Positions 21,620 through 31,900 of a stretch of DNA of 50,965 nt are shown piece after piece; position 1 is the first letter of the stretch, and every line of letters begins with the position of its first letter. Made by a program: the position numbers and the translations under genes. Under the pieces are notes generated by a model. The model saw only the letters and a list, made by a program, of their open reading frames with translations. It ran no database searches and was not told the DNA's origin. This DNA comes from Ectocarpus siliculosus (lineage: Eukaryota; Sar; Phaeophyceae; Ectocarpales; Ectocarpaceae): the NCBI GenBank assembly GCA_000310025.1, contig FN648755.1, positions 1-50,965 on the forward strand, written 5' to 3'.

Positions 21620-22498
21620 TTATTCAACACATACTACACCCCACGGCAAAAACCTAGGCCTATCCGCGTTCTCGTGCTGAGGATAACACTTCTTACACCG
21701 ATACACCGACACCCTCTCATTAATGTTCTTTCCTGGCTCATCCTTATTCACGTCCAAATACAAAATATTCGGGCCCACTTTTTCCCCGTCAAGACCATCG
21801 CCTGGACCCACGACCAACACCTTGTACGGACCGGTCCAAATGTGTGCCAACTTTGGGATCAACGCGAACGATTTTTCTTTCTCCCTACTATTCTCTCGCG
21901 ATTTAAGCACGTGTTCCCCCCCACCAGAAATTGTACTCTTCTCATCATACACTAAGACCCAATCTCCCTCCTTATACTTCGGCCTCTTTCCTATTATCGA
22001 GTTCAACACCTGATTGCTCTTCTCATGCTTAGCCTTGGTTATCTTATCCTGCTCTCTTGCCAACTCGTACGCCTTTCTCTGCTTATCCCTCATCAAATTC
22101 AAATCATCCAATTGGTCTTGCTTTAGGCCCTGATTTCCCGAAACGCCCCTTCCCTCCAAGATTGTCATTGGCAACCTAGGGTACCTTCCGATGTGTACTA
22201 CGTTGGGTGCTAGCCCCGTCCCTCGGCTCACGTTATTGTTGTGTGCCGCTACCGCGTGTGGCAACATCTCATCCCAATTCGCCTGATCGTCAGCAACCAA
22301 GTGCGACAACATTTGACACAGCGTATGATTTAAACGTTCCACCATCCCATTCGTCTGCGGATGATATGAGCTAGTAAACTTCTTCACCGTTCCCAGCATC
22401 TTATACACCCCTTTCGCTACCTCATTCGCAAACTCTGCTCTCCTATCTGACAACATGGTGTGCGGACAACCCCACCTCGCAATATAATCGTTCACCAT
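21620..22498 (-). pseudogene. Chromovirus integrase: core second half and C-terminal domain
   Basis: It carries the second and third acidic residues of the DDE core: HTMLSDRRAEFANEV (Asp) and SSYHPQTNGMVERLNHTL (Glu). Then follow NWDEMLPHAVAAHNN, a Lys-rich linker, YKEGDWVLVYDEKS and IWTGPYKVLVVGPGDG, the SH3-like C-terminal domain. In most relatives the Asp is followed by R/Q-G, here R-R. The frame ends at a TAA before the chromodomain, another frameshift site. Confidence 0.88.
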
Positions 22499-22905
22499 GA
22501 TAGATACAAAACCCTTTGCTTCTTCTGCGCCTTCGTTAATGAGTACACCTCCGCATGCCTGCTGAATAAATCAACCACCAGAAACACATACTCCTTGTCT
22601 TTCGTTGTTTTCGGCAACGGACCCAAATAATCAAACGATACCATCTGCCCCGGTCTGCTCGTAAGAGGCAAAGACACTAACGGCCAACACTTCGTATGCC
22701 GCGGCACCTTCCGAAACGGACAAGAATAACACCTACGGATCCACCACCGCACACTTTCAGCCATTCCTATCCACCAATACAACCTCTGTAAAATACCTAA
22801 GGTCACCTTCTCTCCCAAATGCACCGCTTCTTTGTGGGCGCAATCCATGACCCATGGTCTCAACATCCTAGGCACATACGTCCGAACTGGCTCTTCCCCT
22901 ACCAA
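22492..22905 (-). pseudogene. Chromovirus integrase: zinc-binding domain and start of DDE core
   Basis: The His-His-Cys-Cys zinc module is seen as AHKEAVHLGEKVTLGILQ ... YWWIGM ... RRCYSCPFRK. The first catalytic aspartate lies in MVSFDYLGPLPKTTKDKEYV. The frame is lost near 22535 (tail KKQRVLYLSW), while the next frame has NEGAEEAKGFVSIMVNDYIA, so a one-base indel lies there. Confidence 0.85.
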
Positions 22906-22963
22906 CCTCTCAAATTGCCCTGGATTTCGATTTTGATTTTCTGCAGGGGTTTCGACTCCTTCC

Positions 22964-23968
22964 TTACCAACATATGCTTAGCATTCGGTAACACCAACAA
23001 CGTACCCTGTGCAACCAACCGCTCCAATGATCCAAGTCAACATCTACATCGTCTGCAATATCTCCCTCCTTTATTCGCTTTGGATCGGCATGTTTATCAA
23101 TGGCAGCAATTGCTAATCGCGCTGTATCATCTTCCTCCTGAATATCCGCCCAATCACTAGCCGTCTTATCACATAAATTCTCCCCAAATTCAATTGCCGC
23201 TTGCGTCTGTTCTTCATCATACTCTTGCAACGGAATTTGAGGCAACGGAGGTGCTACCGGACCGCTGCCCCCGGAACCCCTTCCCCTTCCACTACCAGCA
23301 ACCCCTCTTCCTCGAGCCGCACCACCTCGACCCCTTCCACGCGCAACAGCCCTACTACTACGAGCATTACTGCCACCCCCACCACCAGCAACAGCCCCAC
23401 TCCCACGAGCGTTACTGCTACTACCTCCACCACAACCAGAGGCACTGCCTCCTTCTTGAGAAATAGTATACACTCGCGGTTTTTCCACCAATCTTAACAA
23501 GCGTCTGCCAACTTCCGTTAAAGGCACAGCATGAAAAATCAGTCCTGGCTCAAACTGACCACTGACTACTTCTCCACTCGGTTCCACCAACCGGGTGTCA
23601 TCAGGCATACACGCACCATCAGGCAAAGGGTTGGACACGCCCTTTCCCCTTTGGATCAGTGCCCACGTCTTGTCTGCCAGTTCATCCGTTGTGAGGCTTG
23701 CCGATGCACAGCCACTTTCCCCCACCACAAAATCATCGCGATGGTTCGACCCAGCGAGCGATTCTCGCTCGGTATACACCGGCCCCAATCGCGAAGGTAG
23801 CACCGCGCTCGCACCTATCATATAAACATCGAGATCAGACGGATCAGTTAGCCTGAGATCTGGTGCCTCATCCTCTTTCGTCGCAGGCAATGGCAACCGT
23901 GACATCAAATCGGCATTTGCATGCTCTCGCCCTGGTCGATACTTAAGTTCATACGTGTACGCTGACAC
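22964..23968 (-). pseudogene. Chromovirus pol: end of RNase H and a Gly/Arg-rich linker before integrase
   Basis: It starts with the RNase H C-terminal signature YTYELKYRPGREHANADLMS. About 130 residues later comes a Gly/Arg/Ala/Ser-rich stretch at 23250-23460, with repeats such as ARGRGRGGAARGRGVAGSGR, which resembles an RGG box for nucleic-acid binding. An acidic segment follows, then LAIAAIDKHADPKR. Frameshifts bound both ends, near 23960 and 23040. A long RGG linker at this point of pol is not usual for Ty3/gypsy. Confidence 0.8.
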
Positions 23969-24885
23969 AGGAAGTCATAACACCTCTGTACGCGATTGTT
24001 TTTTTCTGCCAAGCTCCCCATATTCCGCAAGGGTTGCTGGTCACTGTACACTTCAAAGGGAATGCCATAAAATAGTGTTCGATTCTTCTTGATCGCCCGC
24101 ACTATCGCACCCGCTTCAAGCTCAGTCGGACTCCATCTCGTTTCATTTGGGAATGTTGATCTGCTCAAAAAGCATTGCGGTCTAATACTTCCATCTCGTT
24201 GCTCTTGCTCAATTGCGGCTCCCAAGCCCGAAATCGACGCATCAGCGGTTAAACGAAACGGCCGCTCTCCCGAAATCGCACCCTCATAACACGGAAATGC
24301 CAATACCTCAGGCCCTGACAGAATATCCATCATTTTCCTCACCACTGCCACATGATCAGCCGTGAACGCAAGTTTCGCCCCCTTTTTCAGCATCGCATTG
24401 ATCGGTTTCAATTTTGCCGACATGTTCCTCAGAAACTTTCGATAGTACGACAAAGACCCCACCAACGATCGCAGCTGGCTAACATTAGTAGGCATTGGCA
24501 CTTCACGCAGCGGTCTGACCTTTCCCGGGTCCGGCCCGATCCCTTCCGCCGTGACTTGATGTCCCAAGAACGTCACCACCTTCACCCCCAGGTTCGTCTT
24601 CTTGGGTGCCAGTTTCAGGTTGAACTTGACCATGCGCTCGAAAAAACTCTCCAGGTCGCGCACGTGTTCTGCCCCGTCCCTGGAAAAAACGATCACGTCA
24701 TCGATAAACAGACACACACGTTCCAGTCCGTCACATACTCTGGCCATCACCGAATAACACCACCCCGGACTACTACTGAGACCTTGCGGCACGGATAAAA
24801 ATTCGTACAACCCCGTAGACGTGATAACAGCAGTGATCGAAATGCTGTCCTCTTCAATACTGCACTGGGAAAGCCCACTGACCAA
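23905..24885 (-). pseudogene. Chromovirus reverse transcriptase palm/thumb and RNase H
   Basis: Motifs in order: GLYEFLSVPQGLSSSPGWCY, then the catalytic FIDDVIVFSRD (second and third aspartates of the RT triad), KTNLGVKVVTFLGHQVTAEG, SLVGSLSYYRKFLRNMSAKL, and RNase H residues in FRLTADASISGLGAAIEQ, SPTELEAGAIVRAI and EVYSDQQPLR. All expected acids are visible in this part. It is joined by frameshift to the preceding piece at about 24890. Confidence 0.93.
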
Positions 24886-25550
24886 ATCCAGCGTACTGAA
24901 AATTTCGATTTGTCCAATTCCGCCAAAATATCCTCCACGATTGGAATGGGCAATTTCGGGATTACACTCATTTTATTGATGCGCTTATAGTTGACCGTCA
25001 ACCGCACATCACCGTTAGCCTTCGCGACTACCACCAACGGACTCGCCCAATTGCTGTACGATCTCCGCAACACACCCGCTAACAGCAATTTGTCAATTTC
25101 GATCTGCACCTTTTCATTCATAACCGGCGAATAGCGGTATGGTCTTTGTCGCACTGGCTGTGCCCCCGGCTTCAAAATGATTCGAAACGGATCCACCGTC
25201 ACCCGTCCTAAATCCGAACCACCCTTCGAAAAACGATGCTCAAATTTGCACAACAAATCACCTAGTTTGTCAATGTCCTCCGGCTCCCACAGTTTCGCAT
25301 TGAAGTCGAAATGGACGTCTCGGATGTGCGGAGGCACCCTCTGCCACAACCGCCTGAACGCCACCTGTTGCGCCCCATTCAAAGAAGACATAACATCAGC
25401 GGGAGGTTCGTCGTTAGGCATGTCAGCCTCTTCACCTTCCTGAACAGCAAACACATTTTTGGATTCCTCATTTTCCACCAAACGAGCATCATCCAAATTT
25501 ACCACCTCCAGGGGTTCACCACCATACCCCAAAATATCGTTTGGTTTCAC
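24880..25550 (-). pseudogene. Chromovirus reverse transcriptase, N-terminal part
   Basis: It shows FRIILKPGAQPVRQRPYRYS, EKVQIEIDKLLLAGVLRRSY, NWASPLVVVAKANGDVRLTV, NYKRINKMSV and PIPIVEDILAELDKSKFS, i.e. the fingers and first palm of gypsy RT. The expected F-S-T-L-D-L with the first catalytic Asp is found only in the neighbouring frame at 24870-24900, which locates a one-base frameshift. Upstream residues 1-70 are the acidic link to the protease. Confidence 0.92.
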
Positions 25551-25606
25551 CAGACACGAGCTGTCCCCTACCCTTCTCAGAGGAATTTCAGACGTGCCAT
25601 TTTCGA

Positions 25607-26143
25607 CTAATGCTTCCTGCGGGAACCATTTTTCCCGAACTGCACACGGTACGTCCCTACCGCCGCGTCACTGCCATCTAGGTTTGTCATTTTTACCTCC
25701 ACCCATGACATTGCATTTGGAAGCCGTCGTCTACGACCATTACCGGAATGAACCGGGGCTGATTTTCCGCCCCTCCATATTTCAATATTAAATCGCATTC
25801 TTCGATCAGTAACCAACCTCACCCCATGGAACCCACCCCATTTCTTGTTCAGCCCCGTTTCAATGCTATCAGCTGAAGCCGAACCACATGCCAACATCTT
25901 TTGCACACACCTTTCTTGTACAAACGATGCCGGACTTCCCGTATCCAACAGAGCCTCCCACGACATCATCTTGGTCGCTCTTGACCCCGCGAATACTTGC
26001 ACTCTCGTCGTATGCCGATGTCGATCCATCGTCAAACCCCCACCGACCGACCGAGTAAATGGTGACAGGTAGTCCGCCGCTTCACCTGCAGCAAACGTAA
26101 AAGGAGGCGGAGGGTACATCGCATCACTCCTTTGTCCTGACAC
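25607..26143 (-). pseudogene. Chromovirus aspartic protease region
   Basis: The retroviral-type active site is visible as WEALLDTGSPASFVQERCV (D-T-G). Such proteases act as dimers and cut the polyprotein. Some 50 residues later MRFNIEIWRGGKSAP may be the flap strand. The frame ends near 25607 and the acidic RT leader follows in another frame. Confidence 0.75.
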
Positions 26144-26478
26144 AGAAGTAACAGATACTTGACGGCAAAAATGCGATCCGTTCCTTCCTGTGCTTCACCC
26201 AAATTTCCTCCCTCCTGCGCTGTTACCTCCACCTCACGCTTGAGAGAATTTTCAGAGGCGGATGCATCCCCTATCACGCCCTCTTCTCCTATCACTGGTA
26301 TAGCAACAGTTTCATGGTTCTGTTTGCCCCCAGCACAATCAACGGTAACGCTTTTTTCCTTTCTAGTGTCCCGATATATCGACCCCTCTTGGCACCATTT
26401 TGACCAACAGTGTGCTCCGCTTGAGGATCCAGCCGACACCTCACTAAAAAAAAAGGCAATGTCCAAAAAAGTGAACAT
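26032..26478 (-). pseudogene. Possible gag tail preceding the protease
   Basis: A frame overlapping the protease start reads KWCQEGSIYRDTRKEKSVTV and ENSLKREVEVTAQEGGNLGE, charged as a gag C-terminus may be. No CCHC knuckle is seen, although CAGGKQNHET and LLCQDKG contain isolated cysteines. Its first part runs into the 227-base tandem repeat, so the true gag is lost. Confidence 0.35.
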
Positions 26479-26880
26479 AGCAACACACGGTTCACGTTTT
26501 CAGGCCATGTGCAATCAAAACTGGACAATACGCTCTGCTTCTGGAACACGAGCAGAGGGTATGTGTATGATCACACGCCATTGGCTGTAGTTTGTGGATG
26601 TCATCGGCCGAAAGCCTCCCTCTGGCATGCGTTGTAGACTGGTCGCGGATGACACACGGAGCAAACACGCGGCGGAACAAGAAAAAAGTCCAAAAAGTCA
26701 ACACCGCAACACACTTCGGTTCACGTTTACAGGCCGTGTGCAATCAAAACTGGACAATACGATCTGTTTCTAGGACGCGAGCAGAGGGTATGTATATGAT
26801 CACACGCCACTGACTGCACTCTGTGGATGTCGACAGCGTAAAGCCTCTCTCTGGCGTGCGATTTGACTGGTCACCCATGC
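26464..26880 (+). repeat. 227-base tandem duplication at the upstream edge of the chromovirus
   Basis: Copy 1 26464-26660 and copy 2 26691-26880 share CAATCAAAACTGGACAATAC, CGAGCAGAGGGTATGT, ATGATCACACGCCA and AAGCCTC(C/T)CTCTGGC. They are clearly alike over about 190 bases. Confidence 0.88.
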
Positions 26881-28999
26881 AGCAGGCACAAAAATGGCTC
26901 TTTTCGGCCCAAAGGCAAGAACGTCAGCAGAGCAATGTAGCAGGATTGACGGTATCGGCTCGTGTACGGCCAACACGACGCAGAAGGCCCTGAATTTGAG
27001 ATGCTTGCAGGGGGTTTGTGCATGATCTCATGATACTGGCCTCTGTTTGGCCAGCAGACGGAGTAGCTCCTCGTTCTGGCACGATTGGGGTGTGACCAGG
27101 GGGTGACCTTCAATTCCAAACTGGAAATTATCAGCCGGTCCAGTTTGGAAAATAGGCCTATTTTCCAACGCGGCAGCTGGGATCCTAGGAAATATTCGGC
27201 GATCTGGAATTTGGGCGTTCGGGATCGCGGCCAAATTCCTCCACGTAAGACGCTCCAATAATTATTTGGGCTGAGAAAAGGACCACCCCAAAACGTTCAC
27301 CACGTAAGACTCGGCCTGAGACCTGTAAAGATTCACAGAAAATTCCTTCGGGGTATAACTGAAAAGGTCAATCAAGTAAATGTTGGAATTTTTCTGACTA
27401 TACGGTGTCGTCTACATGCATTTCTGACGCTGGAATATATTACCACTCACTTTGGAATTAGTCCATCAACCGGGGGATATGATAACTCGAAAAGGTCTCA
27501 TTTTCTTTCTGTGCTGGAAATACAGCAGTTTGTTGCAGCAGCAACTGATTGTGTCAAAGTGCGGAACGTTTTGCACAAGCACGTCATCGTTTTCACGCGG
27601 TGCTGTAACTCGGCTTGCCCTTGGAGTCTCGAGCTCGCGACAGGGGCTTTGTGATCGTAGGATTAGCACGGCCAGGTCGGCGAGGAAAGCCGAAAATAAT
27701 TACTTAACACCGTTTCAAAACGATTGATACCTATTTGCCGCACCACAACGTCTACCTCAATGACCGAAATATTGGTTGCGCACATTCCCAGCGCCGTAAC
27801 TCTACTCGCCCTGGGAGTTTGGAGGTCGGGACAGGGGCGTTGTGATCGAGAGAGTGGCCCGCTCGAGAGTGCGAAGACCGGGGGAAAAAACAAGTCTAAC
27901 GGCGACCCCAGGCTAACACACCGAAAAAAACGTCTGCATTTAGAGTGCAACAATGTATGGTTAAACTCTGGCCTCTCAGGGATCCGACGTAATTGTAGAT
28001 AGGTCCACAAGTACTCGGCCCCCCGCGGCCTCAGACGTAAGTGTGGGGGCCAATTACCTTAGACGGATGTATTTTTGGTCGTGTGCCGCATGCCAAGGGA
28101 TGATGGCGAGACCGATGCGGTGGCGTCGGCGTTGGCAGACATGAGCATTTACTGGTAAATTTTGGATGGCGGAAGGAGGAGCCATATTCGTCGTGAATTT
28201 CAAACTTTAGTTTAGATTACTAACGGAATTATGCTTGCTGGCGTTTTCCCCGGTCATTAATGCTGGTTAAAGTGGCAAAAGTTAATGTTTGGTGTTGTTT
28301 CGCAGGTAGGGGTGGAAACTGATTCCTGCCCTGTTTCCCATGGATGTTTGGAGCGGGAAGGTTTGCTGTTTTCGGTATCCGATGGTTGGAGGGGAAGCAT
28401 TTCTGCGGAAGAAATGGTTGATGAAAGGGTCTCATTTCCCGTCAGGTCAGGGTACATTATCCGAAGAAAAGTAGCCACGGCAGGGTATGCCCTGCGCTTT
28501 TATGACGCAACCGGGTGAAAGGGGGCGCTGACCAATATAACTACATTTCCCGCTGATGAACAACATGTACCCAGCTGAGTTGCTTTTCGACCAGGGTATA
28601 CCCTGTTGTGTCATTTTCCCACTTTACCGAAAAGCCGAGCTGGGCAAGCCGCGTTCTGCTTAGAGTAGCCAAGCGCGGAATTGAATAAGTGGAACGAAGA
28701 TGTGAGCAAAGTGCCGTCTCTACCTCTACTGCTCAGGACTGTCCAAACGTTCTGTGCGTGGCAACCTCCTAACCCGTACAACCATCGAGAACCATCGAGA
28801 GTTCAACGCGGATATGGGACCGGAGAACAAACATAAAATACTGGGTTATAGCTGAATGATACCTGCTGGGCTCTGCTGGCCTCTTTGTATGAACTGACAT
28901 GCTGATGTGGATATTCCTATTGCTACTTGGGTTTTGTGACGCGTGATAACCCCCGAATGCTTGTGATACGATGTCCCTATTTTTTCGCGGGACTGAAGG
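26881..28999. other. Gene-free stretch with small repeats
   Basis: Two related 65-base blocks lie at 27600-27665 and 27791-27852 (G(C/T)(C/T)GTAACTC ... GACAGGGGC(T/G)TTGTGATCG). CACGTAAGAC occurs at 27241 and 27302. A perfect 14-base palindrome, CAGGGTATACCCTG, lies at 28594-28607, with a near copy at 28479-28492. A 77-codon plus frame (28285-28518) has a natural composition but no motif. Confidence 0.4.
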
Positions 29000-31900
29000 A
29001 TGGGTCTGACTCACGCGGCGCTGAGCAGGATCACGATCTTCCTGAGTTTCTTCTCTCATGCAGCTGGACGTGAGTTTCGATCGTTTTGTTTTTCTCTTGG
29101 AATCCGACACCCCTCGCTGATTTTCTCAGTTATTCGTTCATTCTGTTCCGTATTTTGCGATTTTGCGATGACGAGGTTGGAAGGCGGAACGCCGCATGTG
29201 GAGCCTCATAACCCTAACCCTAAGTTGTGTTGCAACAGTAGTCGGTTTCCTCGTTTTCATTAAGCCTCGCTTGATTCTTACCTTTTGCGCAGCACCCCGT
29301 CTTACTACATTTTAAAACGTTTGGTATTTCCTATGCTGATGCGGTGGCAGTCATGCCCCTTCCGCCTGGCTGAAACGGTTCACCCTTCGACGGATGTCTG
29401 CATGCGTTCATTGAGCAATATATCGTAAAAGCTGCGTCCAATGGTTTATGAGGAAATAGGGCTCGCGCCCTGATTAACCGCAAGCAAGCCCGTAGATCAG
29501 CGCGTGATTGTCCACGCCTGCTACCAACGTCTAACCTCGCACTCTCGTCGGCCGTTGTTGACCATACAGAAGGAGTAGCTGCTCAATCGCGTAGTAGTTC
29601 TCTTGCTCGTTATTGTGTTTCGTTGTCCACTTGCCCGGGAAATTGCCCGCTACCAGGAACACTTCTTAGGTTGTCAGATTATTCTTTTGCCTGTGGATCC
29701 GCAGCACAATCGTTGCCACGTGGGATATGGGACAGAGGTTTTGCTCAATGAACCTACAGCTGAGATTCAGCCGATGATGACCTGCGCCACCACCCGCTCC
29801 GCCACTTCGTGTTGTCCTCTATTTTGCGCAGAGCCCCTCACCCTCACGTGCGTATCAGACCAATGGGTGGCCGTGCCATATGGTGTTTCTGCTACAGTGA
29901 CTGCAAATCCACCCCTCGCGATTGCTAGCGGGGGAGATGGAGTTTACACCTACACTGGAACGCCTGGCAACGTCATCTCACTCACCGGGATCCCAACAAA
30001 GCATTTGAATTGGCCAATCGACGTAACGGATGGCCTGGGTGCAACAGCGTCATGCTCGGTGTGGCTCTCGATATATGCACTAGGTTGGTCTCGGATCTCT
30101 GTATTGGAGTTAATTTTCTATTTGTCTCAACAGCTGCCAGATAAATAATTTTTCCGTTCCAATCGATACGTACTGTAGGGTGGTGACCGACCGCCCCTTG
30201 GGCAGGACGGCCACCGGAATCACACTACCTCCTTGGCGAATAGGTCGATCGGCAACCTATGGGCCTGTGGGCGGTATCGTCGTATGAACGTGCGAAGCCG
30301 TCGCGTTTCGCCGAGCGGTCTTAGTGGCATCATTGCGTCTGTCTGTCGATTTTGACTCTCGGAGAATCGGCAATATGACAACCAAACTTGTCAGCCGAGG
30401 AAAGACGACAATCGTGTGACGCCTTGCGACTGTTATCGTTTGACGATATACGACTAGCGGGCGATTTGCGGTGGGAATACATGTTTCGCGAGAACCAGTG
30501 ATGCGGCCGTCGCAGAAATGGTGTGATTGCTGTTCGATCGGCTGCAGCCGATGGCATGCAACCCATAACATGAGGTGGCATCCCATATCTAAAACCTAGT
30601 TGTAGCGAGACGTTTGCTGTTATTATAGTTTACGGATCATGTGTGGATCATGCGAGAGATCGCACGTCTGCGGTATGAGATCAAACTAGGGAATGTTAGA
30701 AATAGTAAGTTTTCTGCGTCTTTAGGGAGGACGTGCTCCAGCGTCATCTCTCGAAATATGCGTGACGGGAGCATTCGCTTTGTACTGTACTGGCAATGGT
30801 CTCAGAATGGAGTACTTTCATCCGCCATAAAGCCGTAGAGGATGATTAGGGCGACCAAAACGAATCAAAAGTCAAATAGGTTTTTTGGCCAAAGCAAATA
30901 AACAAATTGCCAAATAACCATATTATGATGAACGCGTCGTGAGCACTTGTGCTACATATCAATAGTAGAATGTGAAGATATCTACGCTTGCTTCCGTATC
31001 GACCTGCACTCGGCCTGGCCACTATCCAATCAAAGAGTTGTACACCACGGCCGCCTTTGACCTGATTCCGAGAGCAGCTATTTCAAAACATTGGCCTCGC
31101 ATATCAGGAAACAGCAGTCTTGACGCGAGACGCCTAGCACGTCACAATGAATGGTGACTGCAACATGAAGCGAGCCATCCGCTATGTTGCTTCGGGTCGA
31201 ATCTGACTAGTCGTGATTTAGACTCCCCGTCCGCAAGCTCCCCGTCCGCAAGAACGCTATCACGGCTGAAAGCTTCGAGATTGTACAAAGGATCCGAGTA
31301 TTCTAGGATGAGGTAAAGAGCATGCGCTGGTATGGAAAGCATCATTTCCAGTGTTGTCCTCAAAGTTGGCCAGCTGTTTGCCATAGGCGACAAGCGTCTG
31401 CATGTACACGAGACAAGAAATGGTCGAAAGGAAGACATGGATATATTGTGTTCTCCCGATTTTCTGGCGCCCTTCATGGACGGGGGGTACCACGGAATGT
31501 ACATCTATGTCGAGTTCAATTGGTGAGTTCAAGTTGGAGTTCGACAAAGAATCACCTAAGCATGAGCCTTAGGAAGCACGCGTGATCCGCACCGGTACGT
31601 CTTAGAATTTAATGTGCCCTTTTCTTTGGCAAGTATGTACCGAGGGCTCCGTGAACTTTTGCACGAAACCCAAAAGAGGAGGAAGTGAGTGTAACCCACC
31701 ATGGCCGCCGCCGCGAAAGACGCCTGACCTTCGTTTCTTTCAGTATTGGTGGGGGAGCGTGCCTCGAGCGTGATTCCAGATCCCACGAGGCACCCGTCTT
31801 GCTCGCGGTAGGCACAAACGAAGCCGACGTGGAAGGTTAACGTAATATCCTTTGGCGTCGGACCCCGAATGCGTGGACCTATGTCTGTTCCGGCGTCGTT

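Larger units (their letters stand above)
20370..26478 (-). mobile_element. Ty3/gypsy chromovirus retrotransposon, degenerate, 5' end missing
   Basis: On the minus strand the order is gag/protease, reverse transcriptase, RNase H, integrase, chromodomain, polypurine tract and LTR. That order (integrase after RNase H) defines Ty3/gypsy, and the chromodomain marks the chromovirus lineage. The pol frame is broken by at least five frameshifts and a stop. No matching 5' LTR or primer-binding site was seen above 26478, where a tandem repeat begins instead. Confidence 0.9.

Noticed and set aside
26881-28999. Search for the 5' LTR of the chromovirus
   Set aside because: The LTR start TGTCGTGCAATAAGCC was not found on the minus strand above 26478, so no 5' LTR is claimed.
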